DNA of 64,000 bases from Vicinamibacterales bacterium (GTDB lineage Bacteria > Acidobacteriota > Vicinamibacteria > Vicinamibacterales > UBA2999): the NCBI GenBank assembly GCA_041394705.1, contig JAWKHS010000020.1, positions 1 through 64,000 on the forward strand, in the 5' to 3' direction. This document shows positions 18,565 to 26,878 of the stretch, piece by piece. Each line of letters begins with the position of its first letter. The stretch's first letter is position 1. The position numbers were made by a program, and so were the translations under genes. The notes below the pieces were generated by a model. That model did no database searches. It was given only the letters and a program-made list of their open reading frames with translations, and had not been told where the DNA came from.

Positions 18565-20051
18565 CGCCGGCCAGCCCCGCGGCGGAAGGCGTGGCCACGG
18601 CGCGTCGCCTGGCGGTGGCCGAATTCCACCCGTTCCAGTCGGGCGGCCAGCGCTTCGCGTACCTCGTGCCGAGCGCGGCGGTCTTCGCGTTCGACGACTG
18701 CTCGGCCGCCGTCGTGGAGCTCCTGCGCTCGGGCGCGCGGACGCCCGACGAGGTGATTGCGGCGCTGGCGGACCGGCACGGCTCGACCCAGGTGCGCGAG
18801 GCGCTGGTGGAGCTCCACCGCGTCCGGGCCATCGAGGAGCAGGCCGCGAAGGCCCCGGCGCCCAAGATCATCCCGCTGGCGCCGATGCCGATCCAGACGC
18901 TGGTCGTGAACGTCACGAACCAGTGCAACCTGAGCTGCGAGTACTGCTACGAGTACGGCGAGGACAAGATCGTCGACACCGAGAACGGCACCCAGCCGAA
19001 GTTCATGAGCGCCGAGACGGCCCGCGCGGCGGTGGATCTCGCGCTCAAGGAAGCCGCGCCCGGCAAGACGGCCCACATCACGTTCTTCGGCGGCGAGACC
19101 TTGATGAACTTCAAGGTGCTCAAGGCCACGGTGGGGTACGCCCGCGAGACGGCGGCCGCCCAGGGCAAGCAGGTGGACTTCAGCCTCACCACCAACGCGA
19201 CGCTCCTGCAGCCGGACGTGATCGACTTCCTGGCCGACGAGCGGATCGGGGTCACGATCTCCATCGACGGCCCGCAGGACATCCAGGACAAGTTCCGGGT
19301 GTTCAGCAACGGGCAGGGCAGCTACGACATGGCGGCGCCCAAGATCAAGGCGCTGCTCAAGCGGCACACGAAGCGCCCGATCGGCGCGCGCGTCACGCTC
19401 ACGCGGCAGACGCTCGACGTGAAGCGCATCTACGCCCACCTCTTCGAGGACATGGGCTTCTGGGAAGTGGGCTTCGCGCCGGTGACGACGGCGCCGCAGC
19501 GCGGCCACGCCATCAGCGACGGCGGCTACGACCACCTCCTGGCCCAGTTCCGGGCGCTGGCCGCCGACTGGCTGGACGCCACGCTGCAGGGCAGGCACCA
19601 CGGGTTCTCGAACGTCCGTGAGACGCTGCAGGAGATCCACTACGGCCACGCGAAGGCCTACCCGTGCGGCGCCGGCATCGGCCTGCTCGGCGTGGCCACG
19701 GACGGCGAGGTCTCGCTGTGCCACCGCTTCGCCGGCTCGGACGGCCACCGCTTCGGATCGGTCACCGAGGGCATCGACCGGACGAAGCAGGCGCAGTTCC
19801 TCGAGGATCACCACATCGCCCACAAGACCGACTGCAGCCAGTGCTGGGCGCGCCCGATCTGCGGCGGCGGCTGCTACCACGAGGCGCACACGCGCTACGG
19901 CGACACGACGCGCCCGAACCTGCACTACTGCGAGTGGATCCGCGGCTGGACCCACACGTGCCTGGAGATCTACGGCGAGCTCGCCGTGAAGAACCCCGCG
20001 TTCCTGAAGCAATTCGACGGAGACGACGATGAAGCACCTCAGCGCCATTAA
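18561..20051 (+). CDS. qhpD: Radical SAM/SPASM maturase of amine dehydrogenase gamma subunit
   Basis: Cytoplasmic radical-SAM enzyme that forms the three Cys-to-Asp/Glu thioether links inside QhpC. The SAM [4Fe-4S] motif CNLSCEYC has ligands C122, C126 and C129, and a Cys-rich SPASM-like C-terminus (CSQCWARPICGGGC and flanking Cys) should hold auxiliary clusters. FFGGETLMN is the usual GGE motif. An N-terminal 100-residue extension resembles a RiPP recognition element seen in peptide-modifying SPASM proteins. Start is GTG overlapping the qhpA stop; 496 residues. The end overlaps the start of qhpC by 23 bases, so enzyme and substrate are co-translated. Confidence 0.95.
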   Translation: MTPASPAAEGVATARRLAVAEFHPFQSGGQRFAYLVPSAAVFAFDDCSAAVVELLRSGARTPDEVIAALADRHGSTQVREALVELHRVRAIEEQAAKAPAPKIIPLAPMPIQTLVVNVTNQCNLSCEYCYEYGEDKIVDTENGTQPKFMSAETARAAVDLALKEAAPGKTAHITFFGGETLMNFKVLKATVGYARETAAAQGKQVDFSLTTNATLLQPDVIDFLADERIGVTISIDGPQDIQDKFRVFSNGQGSYDMAAPKIKALLKRHTKRPIGARVTLTRQTLDVKRIYAHLFEDMGFWEVGFAPVTTAPQRGHAISDGGYDHLLAQFRALAADWLDATLQGRHHGFSNVRETLQEIHYGHAKAYPCGAGIGLLGVATDGEVSLCHRFAGSDGHRFGSVTEGIDRTKQAQFLEDHHIAHKTDCSQCWARPICGGGCYHEAHTRYGDTTRPNLHYCEWIRGWTHTCLEIYGELAVKNPAFLKQFDGDDDEAPQRH

Positions 20052-20370
20052 CAGGAAGGCCGCGCGCATCGTGGGCGTGACCGAGCCAGACGTCGTGGGC
20101 CTGCAGCAGCAGGGACCGCCGCAGCAGCCTCAGGGGCCGCACATCCCGGCGGGCTGCTCGACGGTCTTCTCGCCGGGCTGGGAGGCCGACCGCGCGGGCG
20201 GCACCGCCGGGCTCTGCTCGCCGGTGGAGCGCGATCTCTTCGACTGCCACATGGGCTGCTTCTGGCCGGCCCACGTGCCCGATCAGCTCAATCACGCGCC
20301 CGACTGGACGGCCAAGTGCGCCGTGGCCCAGAAGGACTGGCGCAAGATCGACCTCGTGTTCCCGGGATGA
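20029..20370 (+). CDS. qhpC: Quinohemoprotein amine dehydrogenase, gamma (CTQ) subunit precursor
   Basis: RiPP-like catalytic subunit of 113 residues carrying cysteine tryptophylquinone. From my recollection of the Pseudomonas/Paracoccus gamma subunits, all four cross-links are conserved by spacing: C43-E52, C63-D69, C77-D85, and the cofactor pair C73-W79. D69 matches the Asp that acts as catalytic base. The N-terminal 28-40 residues are the leader removed by QhpE; here it contains a Gln/Pro-rich run (QQQGPPQQPQGP). C97 has no obvious partner and is extra. Its stop overlaps the qhpB start (ATGA). The leader is not a Sec signal, which fits export by QhpF. Confidence 0.95.
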   Translation: MKHLSAINRKAARIVGVTEPDVVGLQQQGPPQQPQGPHIPAGCSTVFSPGWEADRAGGTAGLCSPVERDLFDCHMGCFWPAHVPDQLNHAPDWTAKCAVAQKDWRKIDLVFPG

Positions 20371-21527
20371 GGCACGCCATGCGCCGTCACCTGACCCTCG
20401 CGGCCCTCGCGGCCGCCGCCGCCGTGGCCCTGGCGCCGCCGGTGTCCGCCCAACGCCGGGGCGCCAGGACGCCCATGGCGACGGCCGGCGACGGCACGCT
20501 CTACATCGGGACCTACAAGGGCGAGATCGAGATCTACGACGAGGCCGCCGAGAAGCTCGAGGGCACGATCAAGCTGAAGACGGGCATTCCGCGGTCGATC
20601 ACGCCGTCGCCGGACCGCACCCGCTTCTACGCGCTGAACTCGTGGTTCGAGGAGATCGAGGTCATCGACATCGCCACGCGCGCCACCCTGGACAGCTTCA
20701 AGCTGTCGCAGGGCAACAAGCGCGTCCGCGTGAACAGCCTCGTGCCGAGCCCCGACAACACGTCGCTGATCCTGCTCTACAAGACGGCCACCAAGCTCAT
20801 CGACCGCTGGGAGATCGGGGCGCCGACGATCCAGGTGTTCGACCTGGCCAGCAAGCAGTTCACCAAGGTCCTGCCCTGGCCGAAGGGAGAGCCCCGCGAG
20901 CGGCTCGACATGCGCTTCGGGCCCGACGGCAAGCACCTGTACCTGTTCGGCGACGACGTGACGGTGCTGGAGACCGCGAACTTCACCCAGGTGGGCTCGT
21001 GGCCGTACGCGCAGCCCGAGGAGGACGGCCTGGGCCGTATCAACCTCGGCCCGTCGTTCGACTTCTTCGATCCGCCCGGCACCTTCACGGGCCTCTTCAC
21101 CATGCAGGACGCCATCGAGCACCGCCGGCTGATGGGCATCGGCCGCGTGGATCTCGAAGCCCGGAAGGTCACCTTCGATCCGCTGGGGCCGGCCTCGCCG
21201 GTGGGGGCGTTCGCGAAGTCGCCGGACGGCAAGCGCGCCTACGGCCTCATCCAGGACATCGGCCACTACGAGATGTGGACGTTCGACCTGGAGCACAACC
21301 AGGTCATCAAGCGCACCGAGTTCGAGGGGCGGCCGCGCATGGGCCTGCGCGTCAGCTCGAACGGCAAGTTCGTCTACGTGTACGTGGCCGGGGCGACGGT
21401 GGATCTGTGGGACGCCGAGACGCACACCTACGTCCGCACGCTGCGGCTCGGCGCCGACCAGACGACCGAGCTCTTCGTGGTGCCGTCGAAGACGGGCGCC
21501 TCGAAGCCGACGGCGGAGGGCCGCTGA
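20367..21527 (+). CDS. qhpB: Quinohemoprotein amine dehydrogenase, beta subunit
   Basis: Periplasmic seven-bladed propeller subunit that packs the gamma subunit against the diheme subunit and shapes the amine pocket. A signal peptide ends near VSAQ, followed by YVTN-like blades such as SITPSPDRTRFYALNS and FAKSPDGKRAYGLI. With the ATG at 20367 it has 386 residues, and its first codon overlaps the qhpC TGA. An ATG at 20379 would give a tighter signal peptide. The length and blade pattern fit QHNDH beta rather than methylamine dehydrogenase heavy chain, because heme- and CTQ-type partners lie beside it. Confidence 0.93.
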   Translation: MRHAMRRHLTLAALAAAAAVALAPPVSAQRRGARTPMATAGDGTLYIGTYKGEIEIYDEAAEKLEGTIKLKTGIPRSITPSPDRTRFYALNSWFEEIEVIDIATRATLDSFKLSQGNKRVRVNSLVPSPDNTSLILLYKTATKLIDRWEIGAPTIQVFDLASKQFTKVLPWPKGEPRERLDMRFGPDGKHLYLFGDDVTVLETANFTQVGSWPYAQPEEDGLGRINLGPSFDFFDPPGTFTGLFTMQDAIEHRRLMGIGRVDLEARKVTFDPLGPASPVGAFAKSPDGKRAYGLIQDIGHYEMWTFDLEHNQVIKRTEFEGRPRMGLRVSSNGKFVYVYVAGATVDLWDAETHTYVRTLRLGADQTTELFVVPSKTGASKPTAEGR

Positions 21528-21567
21528 CCCGCCGCCACGCGGCGCCCCGCGCCGCCGGAGTCCGACC

Positions 21568-23313
21568 GTGACGTCCCGAGCGCCCGACGCCGACCTGCGT
21601 CGGGCGTTCGCGTTCCTGCGCCCGTACTGGCGCCGGCTGGTGCTGGTGATGGTCATCAGCCTGCTCAGCACGGCGATGTCGCTGGCCACGCCGTACCTCA
21701 CGAAGGACCTCGTCGACCGCGCCCTCATCGGCCGGAACCTGGCCGCGCTGTGGCGCATCGTCGGCATCTTCGCGGCGCTGGGCCTCGGCTCCTACGTGCT
21801 GAACGTGGTGAGCGGCCTGCGCTACACGCGCGTGTCCGCCGAGGTGCTCTTCGACATGCGCCTGGCCGTGTACGCCCACCTCCAGCGGCTGTCGCCCCGC
21901 TTCTTCGCGCGTACGCGCCTGGGCGACATCGTGTCGCGCCTGAACAGCGACATCGGCGAGATCCAGCGCGTGGCGGCCGAAGCCGCGCTGGCCTGGGTGG
22001 GGAACGTCCTGTTCCTGGCCGGCTGCCTGGTCATGCTGCTGTGGCTCGACTGGCGGATGGCGCTGCTGTCCTTCGCGCTCACGCCGCTCAGCCTGTGGAC
22101 GCTCGTGCACTACCGCCGCCGGCTCGAGGGGCGCGTGGCCGACCTGCGCCAGCGCAGCGCCGACATCGGCAGCTTCCTGATCGAGACGCTGCAGGCGACG
22201 ACGCTCGTCGTGACGTCGAACGCCGAGGCGCGCGAGCGGTCGCGCTTCGCCTCGCTGAACGACCGCTTCGTGGACGCGTTGATGGGCATGCAGCGGCTGA
22301 GCTACCTGGCCGGCGGGCTGCCGGGGCTCATCGGCTCGCTGGGCGCCTCGGCGGTCTTCCTCTACGGCGGCGCGCGCGTGGTGGGCGGCACGCTGACGCT
22401 GGGCACGTTCGCCGCGTTCCTGGCCTACCAGATGCGGATCATGGCGCCCATCCAGGCGCTGATGGGCCTCTACACGTCACTGGCGACGGCCAAGGTGTCG
22501 TGGCGGCGCGTGCTGCAGCTCCTCGACGCGCCCGTGGACGTGGAGGAAGCGGCCGCCCCGCGGCCCATCGACCACGTGCACGGATCGCTCGTCTTCGAGC
22601 ACGTGTCCCTCACGACCGAACGCGGGCTGGCCGTGCTCGACGACCTCTCGCTCGACGTGGCGCCGGGCACGTCGGTGGCGATCGTGGGCGCGAGCGGCAG
22701 CGGCAAGTCCACGCTCGCCTACCTGCTGCTCCGGCTCCTGGACCCCGACACCGGCCGCATCCTGCTGGACGGCCAGGACCTGAAGACGCTGCGCCTGGCC
22801 GACCTCAGGCGGCACGTGGTGCTCGTGGAACAGGAGCCGACGCTCCTGAACGCATCCATCGCCGAGAACATCCGCTACGCGAAACCGGACGCCGCCGACG
22901 CGGAGGTGGCGCGGGCGGGCGAGGCCGCCGGGCTGACCTCGTTTCTGGCGCGCACGGCGCAGGGCTACGCGACGGTGGTCGGCGAACGCGGTCAGCAGGT
23001 GTCGGCGGGCGAACGGCAGCGCATCGCGCTGGCGCGCGCGTTCCTCCTGGCGCCGTCGGTGCTCGTGCTGGACGAGCCGACCGCGGCGCTCGATCCGGTG
23101 GCCGAGCGCCAGATCGTGGATGGCTACCGCGCCGTGATGCGCGGCCGCACGACCGTGATCATCTCGCACCGCGTCGCCGTGGCCGAGACGGCCGACCAGA
23201 TCGTCGTGCTGGACGGCGCGCGCGTGGCGGAGGTGGGGACGCCGCGCGCCCTGGCGGCGTCGGGCGGCGCGTACGCGCGGCTCTTCGCCACCGCGGGCCG
23301 CGTCACCGCATGA
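21568..23313 (+). CDS. qhpF: QhpF-type ABC exporter (fused membrane and ATPase domains)
   Basis: Half-size ABC exporter of 581 residues. In the qhp pathway it moves processed gamma subunit to the periplasm. Six membrane helices occupy about residues 20-310. The ATPase domain has Walker A GASGSGKST, a variant signature VSAGERQRIALARA in place of LSGGQ, and Walker B VLVLDEPT with switch His in SHRVA. No N-terminal C39 peptidase domain is present, which agrees with a separate protease gene next door. The start is a GTG with GGAG about seven bases before it. The TGA overlaps the ATG of qhpE. Confidence 0.9.
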   Translation: MTSRAPDADLRRAFAFLRPYWRRLVLVMVISLLSTAMSLATPYLTKDLVDRALIGRNLAALWRIVGIFAALGLGSYVLNVVSGLRYTRVSAEVLFDMRLAVYAHLQRLSPRFFARTRLGDIVSRLNSDIGEIQRVAAEAALAWVGNVLFLAGCLVMLLWLDWRMALLSFALTPLSLWTLVHYRRRLEGRVADLRQRSADIGSFLIETLQATTLVVTSNAEARERSRFASLNDRFVDALMGMQRLSYLAGGLPGLIGSLGASAVFLYGGARVVGGTLTLGTFAAFLAYQMRIMAPIQALMGLYTSLATAKVSWRRVLQLLDAPVDVEEAAAPRPIDHVHGSLVFEHVSLTTERGLAVLDDLSLDVAPGTSVAIVGASGSGKSTLAYLLLRLLDPDTGRILLDGQDLKTLRLADLRRHVVLVEQEPTLLNASIAENIRYAKPDAADAEVARAGEAAGLTSFLARTAQGYATVVGERGQQVSAGERQRIALARAFLLAPSVLVLDEPTAALDPVAERQIVDGYRAVMRGRTTVIISHRVAVAETADQIVVLDGARVAEVGTPRALAASGGAYARLFATAGRVTA

Positions 23314-24014
23314 CGCGGCCGCTGGACGCACTGCACGCCGGACGGCTCGCGAGCGCGACGTACCCGGGAGCGACGGGACGCGGCGTCCGCGTGGCCGTGG
23401 TCGACAGCGGCGTGCATCCGGGCCATCCCCACGTCGGCGTGGTCGACCCCGGCATCGCGTTCGACGCCGAGGGCCGTCCGGCCGACGATGTCGTGGACCG
23501 CCTGGGGCACGGCACCGCGGTGGCCGCGGCGATTCGGGAGAAAGCGCCCGAGGCCGCCATCGTGCCCGTGAAGGTGTTCCACCGCGAGCTGCGCGCCTCG
23601 GCCGACGTCCTCGTCGCCGCCATCGACTGGGCCGTCGCGGCCGGCGTGCACCTGATCAACCTGAGCCTGGGCACGACCAACCAGGCCCATCGGCTGCCCC
23701 TGGGAGAGGCCGTGGTGCGTGCGGCACGCGCCGGGACCATGGTCGTGTCGGCGGCCGAACAACCAGGCGCCGTCTGGCTTCCAGGCAGCCTCCCACTCGC
23801 CGTGGGCGTGGTCCTCGACTGGACGCTGCCGCGCGAGGAGGCGACGGTGGAGGTGGCGATGGAGGGCGCGGTTCGCCGTATCCGCGTGCACGCCAGCGGG
23901 TATCCGCGTCCAATTCCAGGCGTGCCCCCGGAGCGGAACCTGAAGGGCGTCAGCTTCGCCGTGGCCAACGCCACGGGGCTGTTGTGCCTGCACCTGTCCC
24001 GTCACGCGCGATGA
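23310..24014 (+). CDS. qhpE: QhpE-type subtilisin-like leader protease
   Basis: Small cytoplasmic serine protease of the S8 family that removes the QhpC leader. The triad is complete: D32 (VVDSGV), H67 (GHGTAV) and S215 in GVSFAVANATG, with N117 (NLSLG) as oxyanion residue. There is no signal peptide or propeptide, and 234 residues is close to a minimal S8 core, as expected for QhpE. It is joined by ATGA overlaps to qhpF before it and azlC after it. A general intracellular subtilase is much less likely, given this position. Confidence 0.92.
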   Translation: MTRPLDALHAGRLASATYPGATGRGVRVAVVDSGVHPGHPHVGVVDPGIAFDAEGRPADDVVDRLGHGTAVAAAIREKAPEAAIVPVKVFHRELRASADVLVAAIDWAVAAGVHLINLSLGTTNQAHRLPLGEAVVRAARAGTMVVSAAEQPGAVWLPGSLPLAVGVVLDWTLPREEATVEVAMEGAVRRIRVHASGYPRPIPGVPPERNLKGVSFAVANATGLLCLHLSRHAR

Positions 24015-24721
24015 CCGCTCCCGACGCCTGCGCGCCCCACACGCTGACGGCGAGAGGCCTTGCCCGCGGGGCCTCGGCGAGCATCGCCCTCGGCCTGGCC
24101 TCGTCGGTCCTCGGCGCGGGCCTGGGCGTGGCCGCCCGCCAGGCCGCGGTGCCCCTGTGGGCGACGCTCCTCATGAGCGGCACCGTCTTCGCCGGCGCGG
24201 CGCAGTTCGCGGCGCTGACACTGTGGGTCGCGCCCCTGCCCTACGCGCCCATCTGGCTCTCCACATTCGCCGTGAACGCGCGCTTCGCGCTCCTCACGGC
24301 GTCCCTCTCGCCGTGGCTGCGCCACTACCGCGGCTGGGTGCAGGCCCTGTCGGCGTTCCTGATGGGCGAGGGCCAATGGGCCATCGCCTCGAACGCGCAC
24401 CTGCGAGGCGAGCGCGACATCGGTGTCTTCGTCGGCAGCGGCCTGGTCGTGTGGAGCGTGTGGATGATCGGGACCGCGACCGGCTACCTGGCGGCCCCAC
24501 TCCTCGGCGACCCGCGCCGCCTCGGGCTGGACCTGGTGCTGACCCTCTTCTTCGCCGGCACGTTGACCACGACCTGGCGCGGCCCGCGGGACCTCGTGCC
24601 CTGGAGCGCGGCCGCCCTCGCGACACGCCTGTCGCCGTGGCTGGTCGCGCCGGAATGGCAGATTCTCGTGGCCGCCCTGGTCGGCGCCACGGTGGGAGCG
24701 CTTCGTGACGCCCGCGGCTGA
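24011..24721 (+). CDS. azlC: AzlC family permease subunit
   Basis: Large subunit of an AzlCD-type secondary exporter (PF03591), known for branched-chain amino acid export. The 236-residue product has about six to eight membrane helices and the family block GTVFAGAAQFAAL followed by LSTFAVNARFALL. The ATG overlaps the qhpE stop (ATGA), so it belongs to the qhp transcription unit. In this setting it may export an amino acid or amine derived from amine oxidation or balance nitrogen; that is inference. Overlaps azlD by 17 bases. Confidence 0.9.
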   Translation: MTAPDACAPHTLTARGLARGASASIALGLASSVLGAGLGVAARQAAVPLWATLLMSGTVFAGAAQFAALTLWVAPLPYAPIWLSTFAVNARFALLTASLSPWLRHYRGWVQALSAFLMGEGQWAIASNAHLRGERDIGVFVGSGLVVWSVWMIGTATGYLAAPLLGDPRRLGLDLVLTLFFAGTLTTTWRGPRDLVPWSAAALATRLSPWLVAPEWQILVAALVGATVGALRDARG

Positions 24722-25004
24722 CAGCGCCGTCCTGGGCATCGCCGGCATGGCGGCCCTCACCTACCTGGCCCGCGCCGGCGGGCTGGCGATCGCGCGCGCG
24801 CTGCCGGCCACCCCGTTCGTGACCGCTTTCCTCAAGCACCTGGGCACCTGCGTGATCGTGGCGCTCGTGACGTCGACCGTTGCGCGCAGCGACGGCCCCG
24901 GCATGATCGCCACCGTGGTGACGGTGGCCGCGGCCTCCCGCGGCTGGCCGACCTCGGCGATGCTGGCGGGCATGGCGGTGGCGGCGATGCTGCGGGCGAT
25001 CTGA
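24705..25004 (+). CDS. azlD: AzlD family permease subunit
   Basis: Small partner subunit (PF05437) of 99 residues with three to four membrane helices. The family pattern LTYLARAGGLAIARALP matches AzlD, in which a conserved Arg follows the first helix. A GTG within the end of azlC is the start. It is the last gene of the nine-gene run that begins with qhpG. Confidence 0.88.
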   Translation: MTPAADSAVLGIAGMAALTYLARAGGLAIARALPATPFVTAFLKHLGTCVIVALVTSTVARSDGPGMIATVVTVAAASRGWPTSAMLAGMAVAAMLRAI

Positions 25005-25078
25005 GCCGTGGGCTGAACGGACAGGCCAGGAGGTGCCTGGGACGGGCTTCCCGGCACACCGTCCGCGCCACGGCCCTC

Positions 25079-25210
25079 ATGGACAAGAAGCCGCTCGGTG
25101 AGCGCGATCTCTGCGAAGCGGCCCGCGCCCTCGGCGACACAACACGCGGCCGCCTGCGCGATGCTCTCATCGCCGAAGCGCTCGAATCACGAGAGACCGT
25201 CGGCGCGTAG
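25079..25210 (+). CDS. Possible small ORF of 43 residues
   Basis: The reading MDKKPLGERDLCEAARALG and onward looks protein-like and helical, with alternating charges, unlike typical shadow frames. There is no ribosome site and no recognisable family. It may be a remnant of an antitoxin-like or DNA-binding protein, or spurious. Confidence 0.25.
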   Translation: MDKKPLGERDLCEAARALGDTTRGRLRDALIAEALESRETVGA

Positions 25211-25519
25211 CGAGCACGCGGGCCAAGAATCGCCGTCGCCGCGGCACTCACGCGCCCTGGAGGGGTCGGAAATCGAAGCGGCGCCTCGAATGCCCCGGGC
25301 ACCTGGCGACCTGCAGCAGCCCGCAGCACCTCGGCGCCTGCCGACCTGGGATGGGACGCCGCTGGACGTCGTGTGGGCAGTCGATGTGCTGCGATCCCCG
25401 CAGGTCCCGGCGAGGCTCGGCTGACAAGGTCGATCGCCCGGCCGACCCGTGCCGGCGGGCTCATTGGCCCGGCACGCGGCCCGCACGTCGTCGCGCGGCA
25501 GATGCCCTATCCTCAACGG
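25211..25519. other. Intergenic stretch without a recognised gene
   Basis: Between the end of the qhp-azl operon and the RCC1 protein I see no convincing gene, tRNA, repeat or strong promoter. Open frames on both strands here have skewed composition typical of GC-rich shadows. The region probably holds the promoter for the RCC1 gene, perhaps around TATCCT at 25508-25513. Confidence 0.5.
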
Positions 25520-26878
25520 ATGAGCTCGAGCGCAGGCCTCCGTTCCCTGAAACCGCGACGTCGGTGCCCAGGCCCACATGAACTGACAGGATGGGCGTCC
25601 GCGTGTGGGCGCTGGCCCGTCGCCGCGCTCGCCGGCGTTCTGATTGCGGCCGCCGCGGCATCGCCAGTCGCTCGTCAGGCATCGCTGCCGGCCCCGGCAC
25701 CCAGTGCGTCCACACGCATCGTCAAGATCACGGGCGACGCGCACAAGCTGCTCCTGCGCGCCGACGGCACGGTGGCCGGATGGGGCACCTACACCTCGGG
25801 ACAGCTCGGGCCCGTCGCGGCCATCCCAGGCGCCAACAGCCGGGCCACGGCCCTCGTCGCGGTCGCGCTGCCCGCGAAGGCCGTGGACGTCGCCGCGAAC
25901 GCCGACGCGTCCTACGCCGTGCTGGAGGACGGCACGGTGATGGCGTGGGGCCGTGCCGATGCCGGACAGCTCGGCAACGGCCAGGTGCAGGCGCCGCTCC
26001 TCGCCACGAGCACGCAATCCTCGGAGTATCGCGGCGTGGAGACGCCGACGCGTATCGAGGGGCTGAGCGATGTCGCGAGCGTGGCCGCCGACGGCACCTC
26101 GGCGTACGCCGTCCTCGCCGACGGCACCGTGCGCGCGTGGGGCGGCCGAAATATCGGCGACGGCCGGGCCAAGAGCGACTACTCCGGGCCGCCGGACACG
26201 GCCGGCCCCGCGTACCGGCCCGTCGAGGTGCCGGGCCTCACGGGTGTGGTCGCCGTGTCGGCCGGCGGCGGGTGTGTCCTGGCGCTCACGAAGGACGGAC
26301 GCGTCTTCTCGTGGGGCTCGAACTTCTACGGGGCGCTCGGACGTCCGCCTCGGGTGGAGCTCGCGCTCGACAGCCCGGGCGAGGTAGCGGGGCTGACCGG
26401 CGTCGTGCAGGCCGTGGCCGGCGCGGGCATCTCGACGGCGGTGAAGAAGGACGGCACCGTCTGGGTGTGGGGATCGAACTGGCAGCAGCAGTTCGGGTTC
26501 CCGGCGCCCACGGTGCAGCCCGGCCCGGATCGCGGCTTCGTCCTCGAGCCCCAGCAGGTGCCGGGCCTCACGACGGTCACCGCCGTGGCGCTCGGCGTCA
26601 ACGGACGCCACACGCTGGCGCTCCTGAAGGACGGCACGCTGCGCGTCTGGGGCAACCAGGACTGGGGACAGGCGGGAACGGGCGCCGGACCCGGCTACCA
26701 CCCGCGGCCGCTCACACCGAAGATCGCGGGCGTCGCGGCCGTGTTCGCGGCCGGCATCAACTCGTTCGCCGTGCTGCGCGGCGGCGCGCTCTGGGCGTGG
26801 GGCAGCGGCGGCGCCGGCCAGTTCCCCCTGACCTCCAACGTCCGCGTGCCGACGCCCGCGCCCGCCGGGCTCAGGTGA
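25520..26878 (+). CDS. RCC1-repeat beta-propeller protein, probably exported
   Basis: Six to seven RCC1-type repeats of about 50 residues make a propeller, with repeated signatures such as LRADGTVAGWGTYTSGQLG, VLEDGTVMAWGRADAGQLG and LTKDGRVFSWGSNFYGALG. A hydrophobic segment (WPVAALAGVLIAAAAA) followed by PVARQA looks like a signal peptide but lies about 35 residues after the ATG I chose, so the true start is uncertain (25502 or a rare codon nearer the segment are options). Bacterial RCC1 proteins have no general role; surface recognition is possible. It ends convergently, overlapping the PAP2 gene by eight bases. Confidence 0.8.
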   Translation: MSSSAGLRSLKPRRRCPGPHELTGWASACGRWPVAALAGVLIAAAAASPVARQASLPAPAPSASTRIVKITGDAHKLLLRADGTVAGWGTYTSGQLGPVAAIPGANSRATALVAVALPAKAVDVAANADASYAVLEDGTVMAWGRADAGQLGNGQVQAPLLATSTQSSEYRGVETPTRIEGLSDVASVAADGTSAYAVLADGTVRAWGGRNIGDGRAKSDYSGPPDTAGPAYRPVEVPGLTGVVAVSAGGGCVLALTKDGRVFSWGSNFYGALGRPPRVELALDSPGEVAGLTGVVQAVAGAGISTAVKKDGTVWVWGSNWQQQFGFPAPTVQPGPDRGFVLEPQQVPGLTTVTAVALGVNGRHTLALLKDGTLRVWGNQDWGQAGTGAGPGYHPRPLTPKIAGVAAVFAAGINSFAVLRGGALWAWGSGGAGQFPLTSNVRVPTPAPAGLR

